Positions 1 to 7,006 of a stretch of 33,464 bases of DNA are shown here, piece after piece (position 1 is the first letter of the stretch; every line of letters begins with the position of its first letter). The stretch covers positions 1 to 33,464 of the forward strand of contig NZ_JAEMTA010000057.1 of assembly GCF_016462545.1 (NCBI RefSeq), given 5' to 3'. The position numbers and the translations under genes were made by a program. The notes under the pieces were generated by a model. That model saw only the letters and a list, made by a program, of their open reading frames with translations. It had not been told where the DNA came from and did not search any database. This DNA is from Mycolicibacterium sp. Its GTDB lineage: Bacteria > Actinomycetota > Actinomycetes > Mycobacteriales > Mycobacteriaceae.

Positions 1-113
1 GGCGGGGGCGGTGGCCGGTAGTTGGGGTCGCGACGGATGATCTGTGACGGTTCCTGCGGCGACCGTGGTCGCCGCGGGTCGGGCCCGGGAACGGGCGGCC
101 GGTACTCAGTCAC
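1..113 (-). CDS. N-terminal fragment of a proline/arginine-rich protein, runs off the left edge
   Basis: An open minus-strand frame begins at a GTG (113-111) and remains open to base 1. Its first residues read MTEYRPPVPGPDPRR and continue with runs such as RSPQEPSQII and NYRPPPP. A proline- and arginine-rich hydrophilic N-terminus of this kind is often the cytosolic tail of a mycobacterial membrane protein, for example of the LytR-CpsA-Psr type, but no domain lies inside the window and the family cannot be assigned. A TACATT hexamer (126-121) ends seven bases before the GTG, which supports this start and a leaderless transcript. The gene is transcribed in the same direction as the CPBP gene upstream of it. 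Confidence 0.5.
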   Translation of the reverse strand, partial: MTEYRPPVPGPDPRRPRSPQEPSQIIRRDPNYRPPPP

Positions 114-120
114 GCCAATG

Positions 121-126
121 AATGTA
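121..126 (-). promoter_or_regulatory. -10 hexamer for the left-edge gene (leaderless)
   Basis: TACATT on the minus strand fits the mycobacterial TANNNT -10 consensus. It is followed by seven bases and then the GTG start, so transcription would begin at or one base before the start codon. No Shine-Dalgarno is present. Confidence 0.45.
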
Positions 127-156
127 CGTCCACCGACGCGGCCTGATCGGTCATGA

Positions 157-927
157 TCAGCCAAGCCAGCCGAGGTGTCCGGCGAGGAGCGCGTAGCCCA
201 CGAAGGCGACGGCGTCGATGAGGCCGTGGGCGACGATCAGCGGCCACAGCCGTCCGGTTCGCTGCCAGACGTAGCCGAAGACGAGGCCCATCACCACGTT
301 GCCGACCCCGGCGCCGAATCCCTGATACAGGTGGTAGGCGCCCCGCAGCAGACTCGACGCCACCAGCACCACGACGGGGGACATGCCGAGCTGGCGCAGT
401 CGAGTCATGAGGAACGCGACCACGATCACCTCCTCGGCCCAGCCGTTGGCGAAGGCCACCGCCAGCAGGACCGGGATGCGCCACCAGGTGTCGCCGAGCT
501 CCGACGGGACCACGGCCACGCCGATGCCCAGCGCCCGCCCGGCGACGTACAGGCCGAGCCCGGGGATGCCGATGAGCGCGGCGAGGCCGAGTCCGCCGAG
601 CAGATCCGGACGCCAACGGAATCGGCCGAGCCCGATGCGACTGGGTCCGAAACCGCTGCGCCACAACAGGTATAGGCCGAGCAATCCCCACGCGACGAGC
701 TGGAACACCGATGCCAGATTGAGCGCGAAGTTGATCAGATCGATGGGGGAGAGCTTGCGGTTGAGTGCCACCTTCTGGCCGGAGAGCCCGAGGAGGACCG
801 CCTCCGTCAGGCTGACGAGTGCGGTGTAGGCGGAGAGGCCGAACGTCACGGCCAGGACGACGGCGATCTCGAGCTTGATGGCCCGCCTGCGTGGATCGGT
901 CAGTAGTTCGTCGTTCGACCCCGTCAC
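157..927 (-). CDS. CPBP-family (CAAX protease/Rce1-like) intramembrane protein
   Basis: 256 residues, strongly hydrophobic, with about six to eight predicted membrane segments after a charged N-terminus. The C-terminal half shows the CPBP signature. Motif 1 is at 165-177 (WAEEVIVVAFLMTRL, catalytic Glu pair E165/E166), motif 2 around H199 (RGAYHLYQG) and motif 3 at H234/D238 (AHGLID). The family comprises Rce1-like glutamic intramembrane peptidases; bacterial members process or protect against peptides, and the substrate here is unknown. The Arg of the usual EExxxR motif is Val in this copy, so activity is uncertain. The GTG start at 927 is preceded at seven bases by a TACCGT hexamer and has no Shine-Dalgarno. 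It follows the DUF2470 gene on the same strand with a 63-base gap. Confidence 0.8.
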   Translation of the reverse strand: MTGSNDELLTDPRRRAIKLEIAVVLAVTFGLSAYTALVSLTEAVLLGLSGQKVALNRKLSPIDLINFALNLASVFQLVAWGLLGLYLLWRSGFGPSRIGLGRFRWRPDLLGGLGLAALIGIPGLGLYVAGRALGIGVAVVPSELGDTWWRIPVLLAVAFANGWAEEVIVVAFLMTRLRQLGMSPVVVLVASSLLRGAYHLYQGFGAGVGNVVMGLVFGYVWQRTGRLWPLIVAHGLIDAVAFVGYALLAGHLGWLG

Positions 928-934
928 CGGAGCT

Positions 935-940
935 ACGGTA
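935..940 (-). promoter_or_regulatory. -10 hexamer for the CPBP gene (leaderless)
   Basis: TACCGT on the minus strand matches TANNNT and ends seven bases before the GTG start at 927. The gene therefore seems to have its own leaderless promoter rather than depending only on readthrough from the DUF2470 gene. Confidence 0.45.
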
Positions 941-990
941 GCGGGACGGTCTTAGCTCTCCCCGGTCGCTACGCTCCTGCCCGCCGCCGC

Positions 991-1803
991 TCAGATGCGG
1001 CGAGCGCGTAGCCCGTTGAGGAACGGGCATCCCATCAGCACGCGGATCGCCTGGCTGAGTCCCGTGACGTCGTCGACGGGCTTGGCGAACGGTAGCCGCA
1101 CGTCGTGGTCGCCGTGCTCCGCCTCGACTCGGAGCTGGACGCCGTAGCGGTCCAGTCCGAGCGGGCGCACGCGCCCACGCCGCAGCGACGACGGGAGTCG
1201 GTCGGCCAGCCGGTCCACCACGTCGCGGTGCTCCGCCTCGATGTGCTGGAGCCAGCCGGATTCCATCGCACAGAACGGGTCCGGCCGGGCGTCCAGGAGG
1301 GCGCCGAGCGCAACGGACTCGGCGCCGGTGGAGTCGGCGACCACCACGGAGTCGATCTCGAGTAGTAGCAGGGCGTAGGGCGTGTCCCCGCCGCCTGCTC
1401 GTGCGGAGGCGGTATTCACCTGCAGCAGAGCGGGATTCGGGCTCTCCGTGGCGATGAGGTCGAGTAGCTCCGATACGTTTGACGGCGGGACGTGGAACAG
1501 GCGGCCGCTGATCCACACCAGGGATCGCACCGGTTCGCGCAGTGGTAACGGCGCGTAGTCCGTCATCTCCAGGACCGCGTGCACGCCCGCCGCCCCCGAG
1601 GCCAGGACCATGGCGGCCAGTAGTCCGTTGGCGGGCACGGTGATGGCGAACGAACCGTCGTCCAACAGGTGGTGCACCGGCGTCGGGGCGGGTTCGAGAC
1701 CCTCCACGGCCACCATGGCGCCGCCGCCACGCGCGCAGGCGCTCCGGATGCGCTCGGCCGTCGTGGGTACCAGCAGGGGCGTTCCTGCCGTCGCGTCGAT
1801 CAT
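991..1803 (-). CDS. DUF2470-domain protein, iron-regulated (Rv3839-like)
   Basis: 270 residues. The C-terminal part (about 188-265, from AEHRDVVDRLA to RVLMGC) matches the DUF2470 domain, a small alpha/beta domain found at the C-terminus of HugZ-type haem-utilisation proteins and alone in actinobacteria. The N-terminal 180 residues resemble the split-barrel half of such proteins but lack a motif I can assign. The position beside pheA matches M. tuberculosis Rv3839. The ATG at 1803 has a good ribosome binding site (GAAAGG, about 7 bases upstream). A near-consensus IdeR operator lies 36 bases upstream, so repression by iron-loaded IdeR is expected. A role in haem or iron handling is inference from domain and operator. 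Confidence 0.8.
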   Translation of the reverse strand: MIDATAGTPLLVPTTAERIRSACARGGGAMVAVEGLEPAPTPVHHLLDDGSFAITVPANGLLAAMVLASGAAGVHAVLEMTDYAPLPLREPVRSLVWISGRLFHVPPSNVSELLDLIATESPNPALLQVNTASARAGGGDTPYALLLLEIDSVVVADSTGAESVALGALLDARPDPFCAMESGWLQHIEAEHRDVVDRLADRLPSSLRRGRVRPLGLDRYGVQLRVEAEHGDHDVRLPFAKPVDDVTGLSQAIRVLMGCPFLNGLRARRI

Positions 1804-1838
1804 TGCGCCCGCCTTTCATCGAATGAGGTAACCCTAAC

Positions 1839-1857
1839 TTAGGTTAGCCTTACTCAA
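1839..1857. promoter_or_regulatory. IdeR (iron box) operator
   Basis: TTAGGTTAGCCTTACTCAA agrees with the 19-bp IdeR consensus TTAGGTTAGSCTAACCTAA at 16 positions; the left half-site is perfect. On the minus strand a TAGGGT hexamer (1836-1831) follows immediately, a plausible -10 for the DUF2470 gene, so bound IdeR would occupy the region just upstream of the -10. The site is 50 bases from the pheA -10 on the other strand. Confidence 0.82.
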
Positions 1858-1906
1858 TTACGCAAGGGTATCGAAACGCCTTCGCGGACCGTGGCGCCGA
1901 AGCCGA

Positions 1907-1912
1907 TAGGGT
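1907..1912 (+). promoter_or_regulatory. -10 hexamer for pheA (leaderless)
   Basis: TAGGGT is followed by exactly six bases and the pheA GTG. This spacing puts transcription initiation on the first base of the start codon. No ribosome binding site precedes the GTG. Confidence 0.5.
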
Positions 1913-1918
1913 TGAGCG

Positions 1919-2863
1919 GTGCCACGCGTCGCCTATCTGGGTCCACAGGGGACCTTCACGGAAGCGGCGTTGCTGCAGATGGCGGCGGTCGGCGCGATAC
2001 CCGCTACGTCGGCGGGCACCGCGGAGCTGACGCCGGTGGCATGCGACAGCTCCGAGGCAGCGCTCGCCGCCGTCAGAGCGGGTACCGCCGACTACGCCTG
2101 CGCGCCCATCGAGAATTCGATCGACGGGTCGGTCGTCCCCACGATGGACAGCCTCGCGGTGGAGGCGCCACTGCAGATCTTCGCCGAGCACACCCTAGAC
2201 GTCGCGTTCAGCATCGCCGTCCGGGCCGGCACCACGGCGTCGGACGTCGAGACCATCGCGGCCTTCCCCGTCGCCGCAGCGCAGGTCAAGCGGTGGCTCG
2301 CCGCACACCTCCCGGACGCCCGAACGGTGCCGACCACCTCGAACGCCGCCGCGGCGCACGACGTTGCCGCCGGTCGGGCCGACGCCGGCGTGAGCACGGC
2401 ACTCGCCGCGCAGCGCCTGGGCTTGGACACGCTGGCCGACGGAGTCGTCGACGAGGCCAGCGCCAGAACCAGATTCGTCCTCGTCGGTCCGCCGGGTCCG
2501 CCGCCGGCCCGCACCGGAAACGACCGCACGTCCGTCGTCCTGAGGCTCGACAACGTGCCCGGTGCGCTGGTTGCGGCGATGACCGAGTTTGCGATCCGCG
2601 ACATCGACCTCACCAGGATCGAGTCCCGGCCCACCCGAATCGAATTGGGCACCTACGTGTTCTTCCTGGACTGCGTCGGTCACATCGACGATGATCCGGT
2701 GGCCGAGGCACTTCGGGCACTGCATCGACGTTGTGCCGATGTGCGCTATCTGGGTTCCTGGTCGGTGGGACCGACCGACGGCGGCCTCCTCGGGACCAGA
2801 CCGCCGGTGACGGACGAGGCCGCCGAATGGCTGGCCGCACTTCGAGAGGGGCGCCACCGATGA
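1919..2863 (+). CDS. pheA: Prephenate dehydratase
   Basis: 314 residues; converts prephenate to phenylpyruvate in cytosolic phenylalanine synthesis. The catalytic domain (1-190) starts VAYLGPQGTFTEAA, contains the CAPIENSIDGSVVPT segment (61-75) and ends with the conserved Thr-Arg-Phe triplet (184-186) needed for catalysis. An ACT domain (about 203-285) follows, with GALVAA and ESRP (235-238) phenylalanine-binding motifs, so feedback control by Phe is expected. Length is close to the M. tuberculosis enzyme (about 320). The GTG start is fixed by the first beta-strand beginning three residues later and by the TAGGGT hexamer six bases upstream. The stop overlaps the gpm2 start by four bases (ATGA). 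Confidence 0.96.
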   Translation: MPRVAYLGPQGTFTEAALLQMAAVGAIPATSAGTAELTPVACDSSEAALAAVRAGTADYACAPIENSIDGSVVPTMDSLAVEAPLQIFAEHTLDVAFSIAVRAGTTASDVETIAAFPVAAAQVKRWLAAHLPDARTVPTTSNAAAAHDVAAGRADAGVSTALAAQRLGLDTLADGVVDEASARTRFVLVGPPGPPPARTGNDRTSVVLRLDNVPGALVAAMTEFAIRDIDLTRIESRPTRIELGTYVFFLDCVGHIDDDPVAEALRALHRRCADVRYLGSWSVGPTDGGLLGTRPPVTDEAAEWLAALREGRHR

Positions 2864-3540
2864 CCGGCCGATTGGTACTGGTCCGCCACGGACAGTCACA
2901 TGGCAACGTCGCTCGACGGTTGGATACCCGCCCGCCCGGAGCGGCGCTCACGGACCTGGGCCACGAGCAGGCGCGGACGTTCGGACGCGACTGGGGACAC
3001 CCCGTGGGTCTCGTCGCGCACTCCACGGCACTACGCGCGGCCGAGACCGCGGCGGGCATCGGCGGGGAGCTCGGACTCGGCACCGTAGAGCTGGAAGGCA
3101 TCCACGAGGTGCAGGTCGGCGATCTGGAGGACCGGAACGACGACGCGGCGCACGACGAGTTCAACGCCATCTACCGGCTCTGGCAGGACGGCGACGTGGA
3201 GGTTCCCCTCCCCGGCGGGGAGACCGGCAGGCAGGTGCTCGACCGCTATCTGCCGGTGGTCAGGGAACTGCGAGTGCGCTACCTCGACGACCATGCGTGG
3301 ACGGGCGACGTCGTCGTGGTCAGCCACGGCGCCGCAATCCGGTTGGTCGGAGCGGTGTTGGCCGGGGTGGACCCCGGTTTCGCGATCGAGCACCATCTCG
3401 CGAACACCGAGTGCGTGGTGCTGAGCCCGATCACCGACGGTCGGTGGAGTTGCGTGCAATGGGCCGCGATGACGCCACCGTTCGAACCGGTCGAGCACCC
3501 CGACGAGGATGCGCTGCACCCCGTCGATCCGATGGGCTGA
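2860..3540 (+). CDS. gpm2: Histidine phosphatase superfamily protein (Gpm2-like)
   Basis: 226 residues of the phosphoglycerate mutase/acid phosphatase fold. The phospho-acceptor motif LVRHGQSHGN is at 7-16 (H10) and the second catalytic His is H156 in VVSHGAA; an acidic residue (E83) lies in the expected middle region. M. tuberculosis Rv3837c is annotated Gpm2, but sequences of this type are usually phosphatases rather than true mutases, and the substrate is not evident. An upstream in-frame ATG exists inside pheA, but the ATG at 2860 places the first strand (RLVLVRHG) at the N-terminus and overlaps the pheA stop by 4 nt, so translational coupling is likely. Coupling to pheA does not by itself prove a role in aromatic synthesis. 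Confidence 0.9.
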   Translation: MTGRLVLVRHGQSHGNVARRLDTRPPGAALTDLGHEQARTFGRDWGHPVGLVAHSTALRAAETAAGIGGELGLGTVELEGIHEVQVGDLEDRNDDAAHDEFNAIYRLWQDGDVEVPLPGGETGRQVLDRYLPVVRELRVRYLDDHAWTGDVVVVSHGAAIRLVGAVLAGVDPGFAIEHHLANTECVVLSPITDGRWSCVQWAAMTPPFEPVEHPDEDALHPVDPMG

Positions 3541-3546
3541 CTCAGC

Positions 3547-3762
3547 TCACGACGCCGCGGAGGCGACGATCGTCACCGCGCAGGTGCACCCGACGGCCTC
3601 GCAGTCGATGCTGAACGCGTGCAAGCCGTCCGGGGTGGCGCAGTCATCGGTGCACTCGATGGCGAATGAGGCGTGATGCACGACGGTGCCATGGCAGTGC
3701 TCGAGACCCTCGCGGCACTCCCGACACACACCGTTCACGAATTCGTTTCTAGCACCGCCCAC
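3547..3762 (-). CDS. Small cysteine-rich protein (8 Cys, 71 aa)
   Basis: 71 residues from a GTG at 3762, or 63 from an alternative GTG at 3738; neither has a clear ribosome binding site. Eight cysteines lie in CREC, EHC, IEC/DDC, DC, GC and TC, with several His (EHCHGTVVHH), a spacing typical of a small zinc or other metal-binding protein. No signal peptide. I do not recognise a named family. It is the last gene of the apparent operon with the metallopeptidase (46-base gap) and the septum-formation-domain protein, and its stop lies six bases from the convergent gpm2 stop. The regular Cys/His pattern and operon position support a real gene. Confidence 0.6.
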   Translation of the reverse strand: MGGARNEFVNGVCRECREGLEHCHGTVVHHASFAIECTDDCATPDGLHAFSIDCEAVGCTCAVTIVASAAS

Positions 3763-3807
3763 CGACGAATCCCGGTTGCCGCGCTGGACTTTGGGGCGTG
3801 CGCTTCG

Positions 3808-4158
3808 TTACGCCCAGCCGAGCTCGTGCAGTCGTTCGTCGTCGATCCCGAAGTGGTGGGCGATCTCGTGGATCACCGTCACCGTGACCTCGTCGACCAC
3901 GTCGGCCTCCGTGTCGCACATCTCCAGCAGCGCATGGCGGTAGATGGTGATGGTGTCGGGCAACGAGCCGAAGTACGTCGAATCCCGCTCGGTCAGGGCG
4001 ACGCCCTCGTACAGACCCAGCAGGTCGGGTTCGTCCGGGTGCCGGTCCTCGACGAGCACGACGACGTTGTCGATCGCCTTCGCCAACTCAGGCGGGATCT
4101 GGTCCAGGGCGTCGGAGACCAACTCGTCGAACCGTTGCGGGTTCATCCGAACGGTCAT
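3808..4158 (-). CDS. Zincin-like metallopeptidase (Rv3836-like)
   Basis: 116 residues. The C-terminal motif VIHEIAHHFGIDDERLHELGW (about 95-115) is an extended HExxHxxGxxD zinc site: H96 and H100 with catalytic E97 and a downstream Asp. The family is a group of short bacterial minimal gluzincin/metzincin-like proteins (possibly metallopeptidase superfamily), typically 110-140 residues; M. tuberculosis Rv3836 occupies the equivalent position. It has no signal peptide and probably acts in the cytosol; the substrate is unknown. ATG at 4158 lies six bases after the upstream gene's stop. A second ATG at 4146 is possible. Confidence 0.85.
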   Translation of the reverse strand: MTVRMNPQRFDELVSDALDQIPPELAKAIDNVVVLVEDRHPDEPDLLGLYEGVALTERDSTYFGSLPDTITIYRHALLEMCDTEADVVDEVTVTVIHEIAHHFGIDDERLHELGWA

Positions 4159-4164
4159 CGGCGG

Positions 4165-5604
4165 CTACTGGGGAGGGCCGGGCAGCACGGGCGCCGGGGG
4201 TGGCACCACGACGGCCGGATCGCCCGCGGGCGGCGGCGGTGGCGGCACCGCGCCGTCCTGCGGCGGGCCCTGTCCGTCGACCGCCGGACCCGGCGGTGGC
4301 GGGGGACCGTTCAGGAACGTGTTGCCCTGCGGGGGCGTGGCGGCGCCGGAACTGGTAGGCGCCGAGGTGCTCGCGGTCTGCGTGGGCGCGACCGATTGCT
4401 GACCCGGGAGGTGGTTGTTGCCCTGGGTGCTCTGGCTGCTCTGGTCACTTTGATCGCTGAGGTCGATCTGCGACGACACCTGGGACGACGTGTCGACGGG
4501 CGGCAGGGGGATGGGCGGCAGGTCGAGCCGCTCCTCCGGGATGTCGGGCACCGCGACGGGCGGCTGACCGTTGATCAGCAGCGGACCCTTGGCGCTGTTC
4601 AGCAGGGTCGACCAGCCGCCGTTGCCCAGCGTGGCGCCGATGCTGCACGACACCTGCTTGCTGCCCGCCGTCCAACTCGGGAGCGAGATCGTGCTGTAGA
4701 TCAGCGTCAGCGTGGTCTTCCGCAGGGCGACGGGCGCCAGGTAGGCATCCGTCATCTGGGTGCACGAGTCCTTGACGAACTGATCCTGGTCGCCGTCGGG
4801 TGGCACGGGCCCGGGAAACTTCTCGGCGAGGTTGACCGAACCCGTGACCTCCATGGCGTGCGGCTTGGCGCAATCGGTCGGAATGTCGGTCGGCTGGTTG
4901 GTGGCCGGGTCGATGCCCAGACACGTCCCGGCGGGCCAGATCTTCGACTGGTCGATGTCGGCTACCTTGCCGGCGAAGGCCAGTTGATGGTTGTCCGGAC
5001 CCGCGAGTTGCAGGCCGCACAGCATCCGCCGCTCGTCCGACTGTCGCCATGCCTTGTCGCCGGACCAGACCAGGCTGACGCTGAAGCGGCCGTTTGGGTC
5101 GTACTTCGCGCCGAGGTACTGACGGGCGGCGGCCTGGCACTGCTCCTGGCTGATCTGCTTGATGCGCGCCTCGGAAGGGGGAGCCGCGTCGGGGCCGTAC
5201 TCGGTGCCGGGGAACGTTCGCATGTCGATGGTCTCGGCGACCTCGAAGCGGTGCTCGTCCTTGCAGTCGACGATCTGCGCGGCGTCGGGGACCTGCTCGG
5301 GCCAGTTGAGGCAGGTGCCGCTGGTGGCGTGGTCGAATGTGTCATTGCCCCGCGGGCCGCTGCCCAGGACCGCCGAGCCTGCGTTGAGGCCGATCGGAAG
5401 GCCGGGGTGTCCGCCGCCGGGAAGCGCGGTGATCAGGCCGGCGATGAGGAGACCGCCCAGGGCCGTCAGCAGCAGCGCACGCCGGGTCGACGCGGCCTGC
5501 AGACTTTGCCACCAGGCCAGGCGGCCCGACGGCTTCTCGGCGTCGTGTGCCGCCGGGTCCGGTGTCGGTTCCGCGGCGGTGGGTGCATCCAACATCGCGT
5601 CCAT
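4165..5604 (-). CDS. Membrane-anchored septum-formation-domain protein (Rv3835-like)
   Basis: 479 residues. A cytosolic N-terminus (about 1-40) is followed by one membrane segment (about 42-62, RRALLLTALGGLLIAGLITAL). The extracytoplasmic part is Cys-containing and resembles the septum-formation (Septum_form) domain in two successive copies, each with a CLNW/CLGI start and CKDEHRFEV or CAKPHAMEV segment. The C-terminal about 110 residues are low-complexity Ser/Gln then Pro/Gly-rich, probably wall-spanning. It matches M. tuberculosis Rv3835 (about 450 aa). A much longer open frame continues upstream to 6072 but overlaps serS; the ATG at 5604 puts the membrane segment near the N-terminus and is the first start in frame. 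Two GTCACA repeats sit directly upstream. Confidence 0.85.
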   Translation of the reverse strand: MDAMLDAPTAAEPTPDPAAHDAEKPSGRLAWWQSLQAASTRRALLLTALGGLLIAGLITALPGGGHPGLPIGLNAGSAVLGSGPRGNDTFDHATSGTCLNWPEQVPDAAQIVDCKDEHRFEVAETIDMRTFPGTEYGPDAAPPSEARIKQISQEQCQAAARQYLGAKYDPNGRFSVSLVWSGDKAWRQSDERRMLCGLQLAGPDNHQLAFAGKVADIDQSKIWPAGTCLGIDPATNQPTDIPTDCAKPHAMEVTGSVNLAEKFPGPVPPDGDQDQFVKDSCTQMTDAYLAPVALRKTTLTLIYSTISLPSWTAGSKQVSCSIGATLGNGGWSTLLNSAKGPLLINGQPPVAVPDIPEERLDLPPIPLPPVDTSSQVSSQIDLSDQSDQSSQSTQGNNHLPGQQSVAPTQTASTSAPTSSGAATPPQGNTFLNGPPPPPGPAVDGQGPPQDGAVPPPPPPAGDPAVVVPPPAPVLPGPPQ

Positions 5605-5631
5605 TGTGACAGGCGCGCCACGCTCTGTGAC
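5605..5631 (-). promoter_or_regulatory. Direct GTCACA repeats upstream of the septum-domain gene
   Basis: On the minus strand GTCACAGAGCG (from 5631) and GTCACA (5610-5605, abutting the ATG) lie 21 bases apart, two helical turns. The 6-mer is the core of the GTCACAgcg-like direct repeats described for the response regulator MtrA in mycobacteria. The assignment is inference from motif and target gene; the spacing is longer than the classic sites. Confidence 0.35.
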
Positions 5632-5739
5632 AAGAGATGCAGTTGTAACGTTATGTGGTTGTGCCCCGGCGTCGGCGTGTGCCGCTGATCTTCCTCGCCG
5701 ATCCCCGGCCCGGGTGCCCCCAGACTGACGGCCCGAACG

Positions 5740-5745
5740 TAGGGT
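5740..5745 (+). promoter_or_regulatory. -10 hexamer for serS (leaderless)
   Basis: TAGGGT ends seven bases before the serS GTG. There is no Shine-Dalgarno between them, so the mRNA probably starts at or one base before the start codon. Confidence 0.5.
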
Positions 5746-5752
5746 TTCCCTC

Positions 5753-7006
5753 GTGATCGACCTCAAGCTGCTGCGTGACGATCCCGACCGGGTCCGCGCG
5801 TCGCAACGGGCGCGCGGTGAGGATCCCGCCCTCGTCGACGTGCTGCTGGATGCCGACGCCGCGAGGCGCGCCGCGATCTCGAAGGCCGACGGTCTACGGG
5901 CTGACCAGAAGACCGCGAGCAAGAGCGTCGGCAAGGCATCCGCCGACGAACGGCCCGCGCTGTTGGCGCACGCCAAGGAACTCGCCGAGGGGGTCAAGGC
6001 CGCGGAAGCGGAGCAGGCCGCGGCCGAGACGGCCTTCACGGCAGCGCACATGGCGATCTCGAACGTGATCATCGACGGTGTCCCGCCCGGCGGCGAGGAC
6101 GACTACGTCGTGCTCGACACCGTCGGCGAGCCACCCGCGATCGACGACCCGAAGGACCACCTCGAACTCGGGGAGTCACTCGGGCTGATCGACATGCAGC
6201 GCGGCGCCAAGGTGTCCGGTTCGCGCTTCTACTTCCTCACCGGCTACGGGGCGCTGCTGCAGCTCGGCGTCATGCAGCTGGCCGTCAAGCTCGCAACCGA
6301 GAACGACCACACCCTCGTCATCCCGCCCGTGCTGGTGCGCCCCGAGGTGATGTCCGGAACCGGCTTCCTCGGTGCGCACGCCGACGAGATCTACCACCTC
6401 GAAGCCGACGACATGTACCTCGTCGGCACCTCGGAGGTGCCGCTGGCCGGCTATCACGCCGACGAGATCATCGATCTGTCCGACGGGCCGCGCCGCTACG
6501 CCGGGTGGTCCTCGTGCTTCCGGCGCGAAGCGGGCAGTTACGGCAAGGACACCCGCGGCATCATCCGCGTCCACCAGTTCGACAAGGTGGAGGCCTTCGT
6601 TTACTGCAAGCCCGAGGATGCCGACGCCGAGCACCGGCGCCTGCTGGATCTCGAACGCAGGATGCTCGCGCTCATCGAGGTCCCGTACCGGGTGATCGAC
6701 ACGGCCGCAGGCGATCTCGGCTCCAGCGCGGCCCGCAAGTTCGATTGCGAGGCGTGGGTGCCCACCCAGGGGACCTACCGCGAGCTGACGTCGACGTCCA
6801 ACTGCACGACGTTCCAGGCGCGACGATTGTCCACCCGCTACCGCGACGAGAACGGCAAGCCGCAGATCGCTGCCACGCTCAACGGCACGCTGGGCACCAC
6901 GCGGTGGTTGGTCGCGATTCTGGAGAATCACCAGCAACCGGACGGCAGTGTTCGCGTTCCGGATGCGTTGGTGCCCTACGTCGGAAGGTCGGTGTTGACC
7001 CCATGA
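5753..7006 (+). CDS. serS: Seryl-tRNA synthetase
   Basis: 417 residues; charges tRNA-Ser (and tRNA-Sec where present) with serine in the cytosol. The N-terminal part (1-110, MIDLKLLRDDPDRVRASQRARGE onward) is the two-helix tRNA-binding coiled coil. The class II catalytic core follows: motif 1 around GAKVSGSRFYFLTG, motif 2 around the FRREAGSYGKDTRG segment, and motif 3 near the end with LNGTLGTTRWLVAILENHQ. Length is normal for bacterial SerRS. GTG start at 5753, leaderless; the protein begins exactly at the conserved first helix. Its TGA overlaps the next gene's ATG by four bases. Confidence 0.97.
   Translation: MIDLKLLRDDPDRVRASQRARGEDPALVDVLLDADAARRAAISKADGLRADQKTASKSVGKASADERPALLAHAKELAEGVKAAEAEQAAAETAFTAAHMAISNVIIDGVPPGGEDDYVVLDTVGEPPAIDDPKDHLELGESLGLIDMQRGAKVSGSRFYFLTGYGALLQLGVMQLAVKLATENDHTLVIPPVLVRPEVMSGTGFLGAHADEIYHLEADDMYLVGTSEVPLAGYHADEIIDLSDGPRRYAGWSSCFRREAGSYGKDTRGIIRVHQFDKVEAFVYCKPEDADAEHRRLLDLERRMLALIEVPYRVIDTAAGDLGSSAARKFDCEAWVPTQGTYRELTSTSNCTTFQARRLSTRYRDENGKPQIAATLNGTLGTTRWLVAILENHQQPDGSVRVPDALVPYVGRSVLTP

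Noticed and set aside
110..1819. 569-residue minus-strand open frame across the CPBP and DUF2470 genes
   Set aside because: Arg/Gly/Pro-rich composition typical of an out-of-frame translation of GC-rich DNA; the two genes on the same strand have clear domain motifs.
3673..5688. 671-residue plus-strand open frame opposite the septum-domain and metallopeptidase genes
   Set aside because: Antisense shadow of genes with membrane segment and HExxH motif; no recognisable domain.
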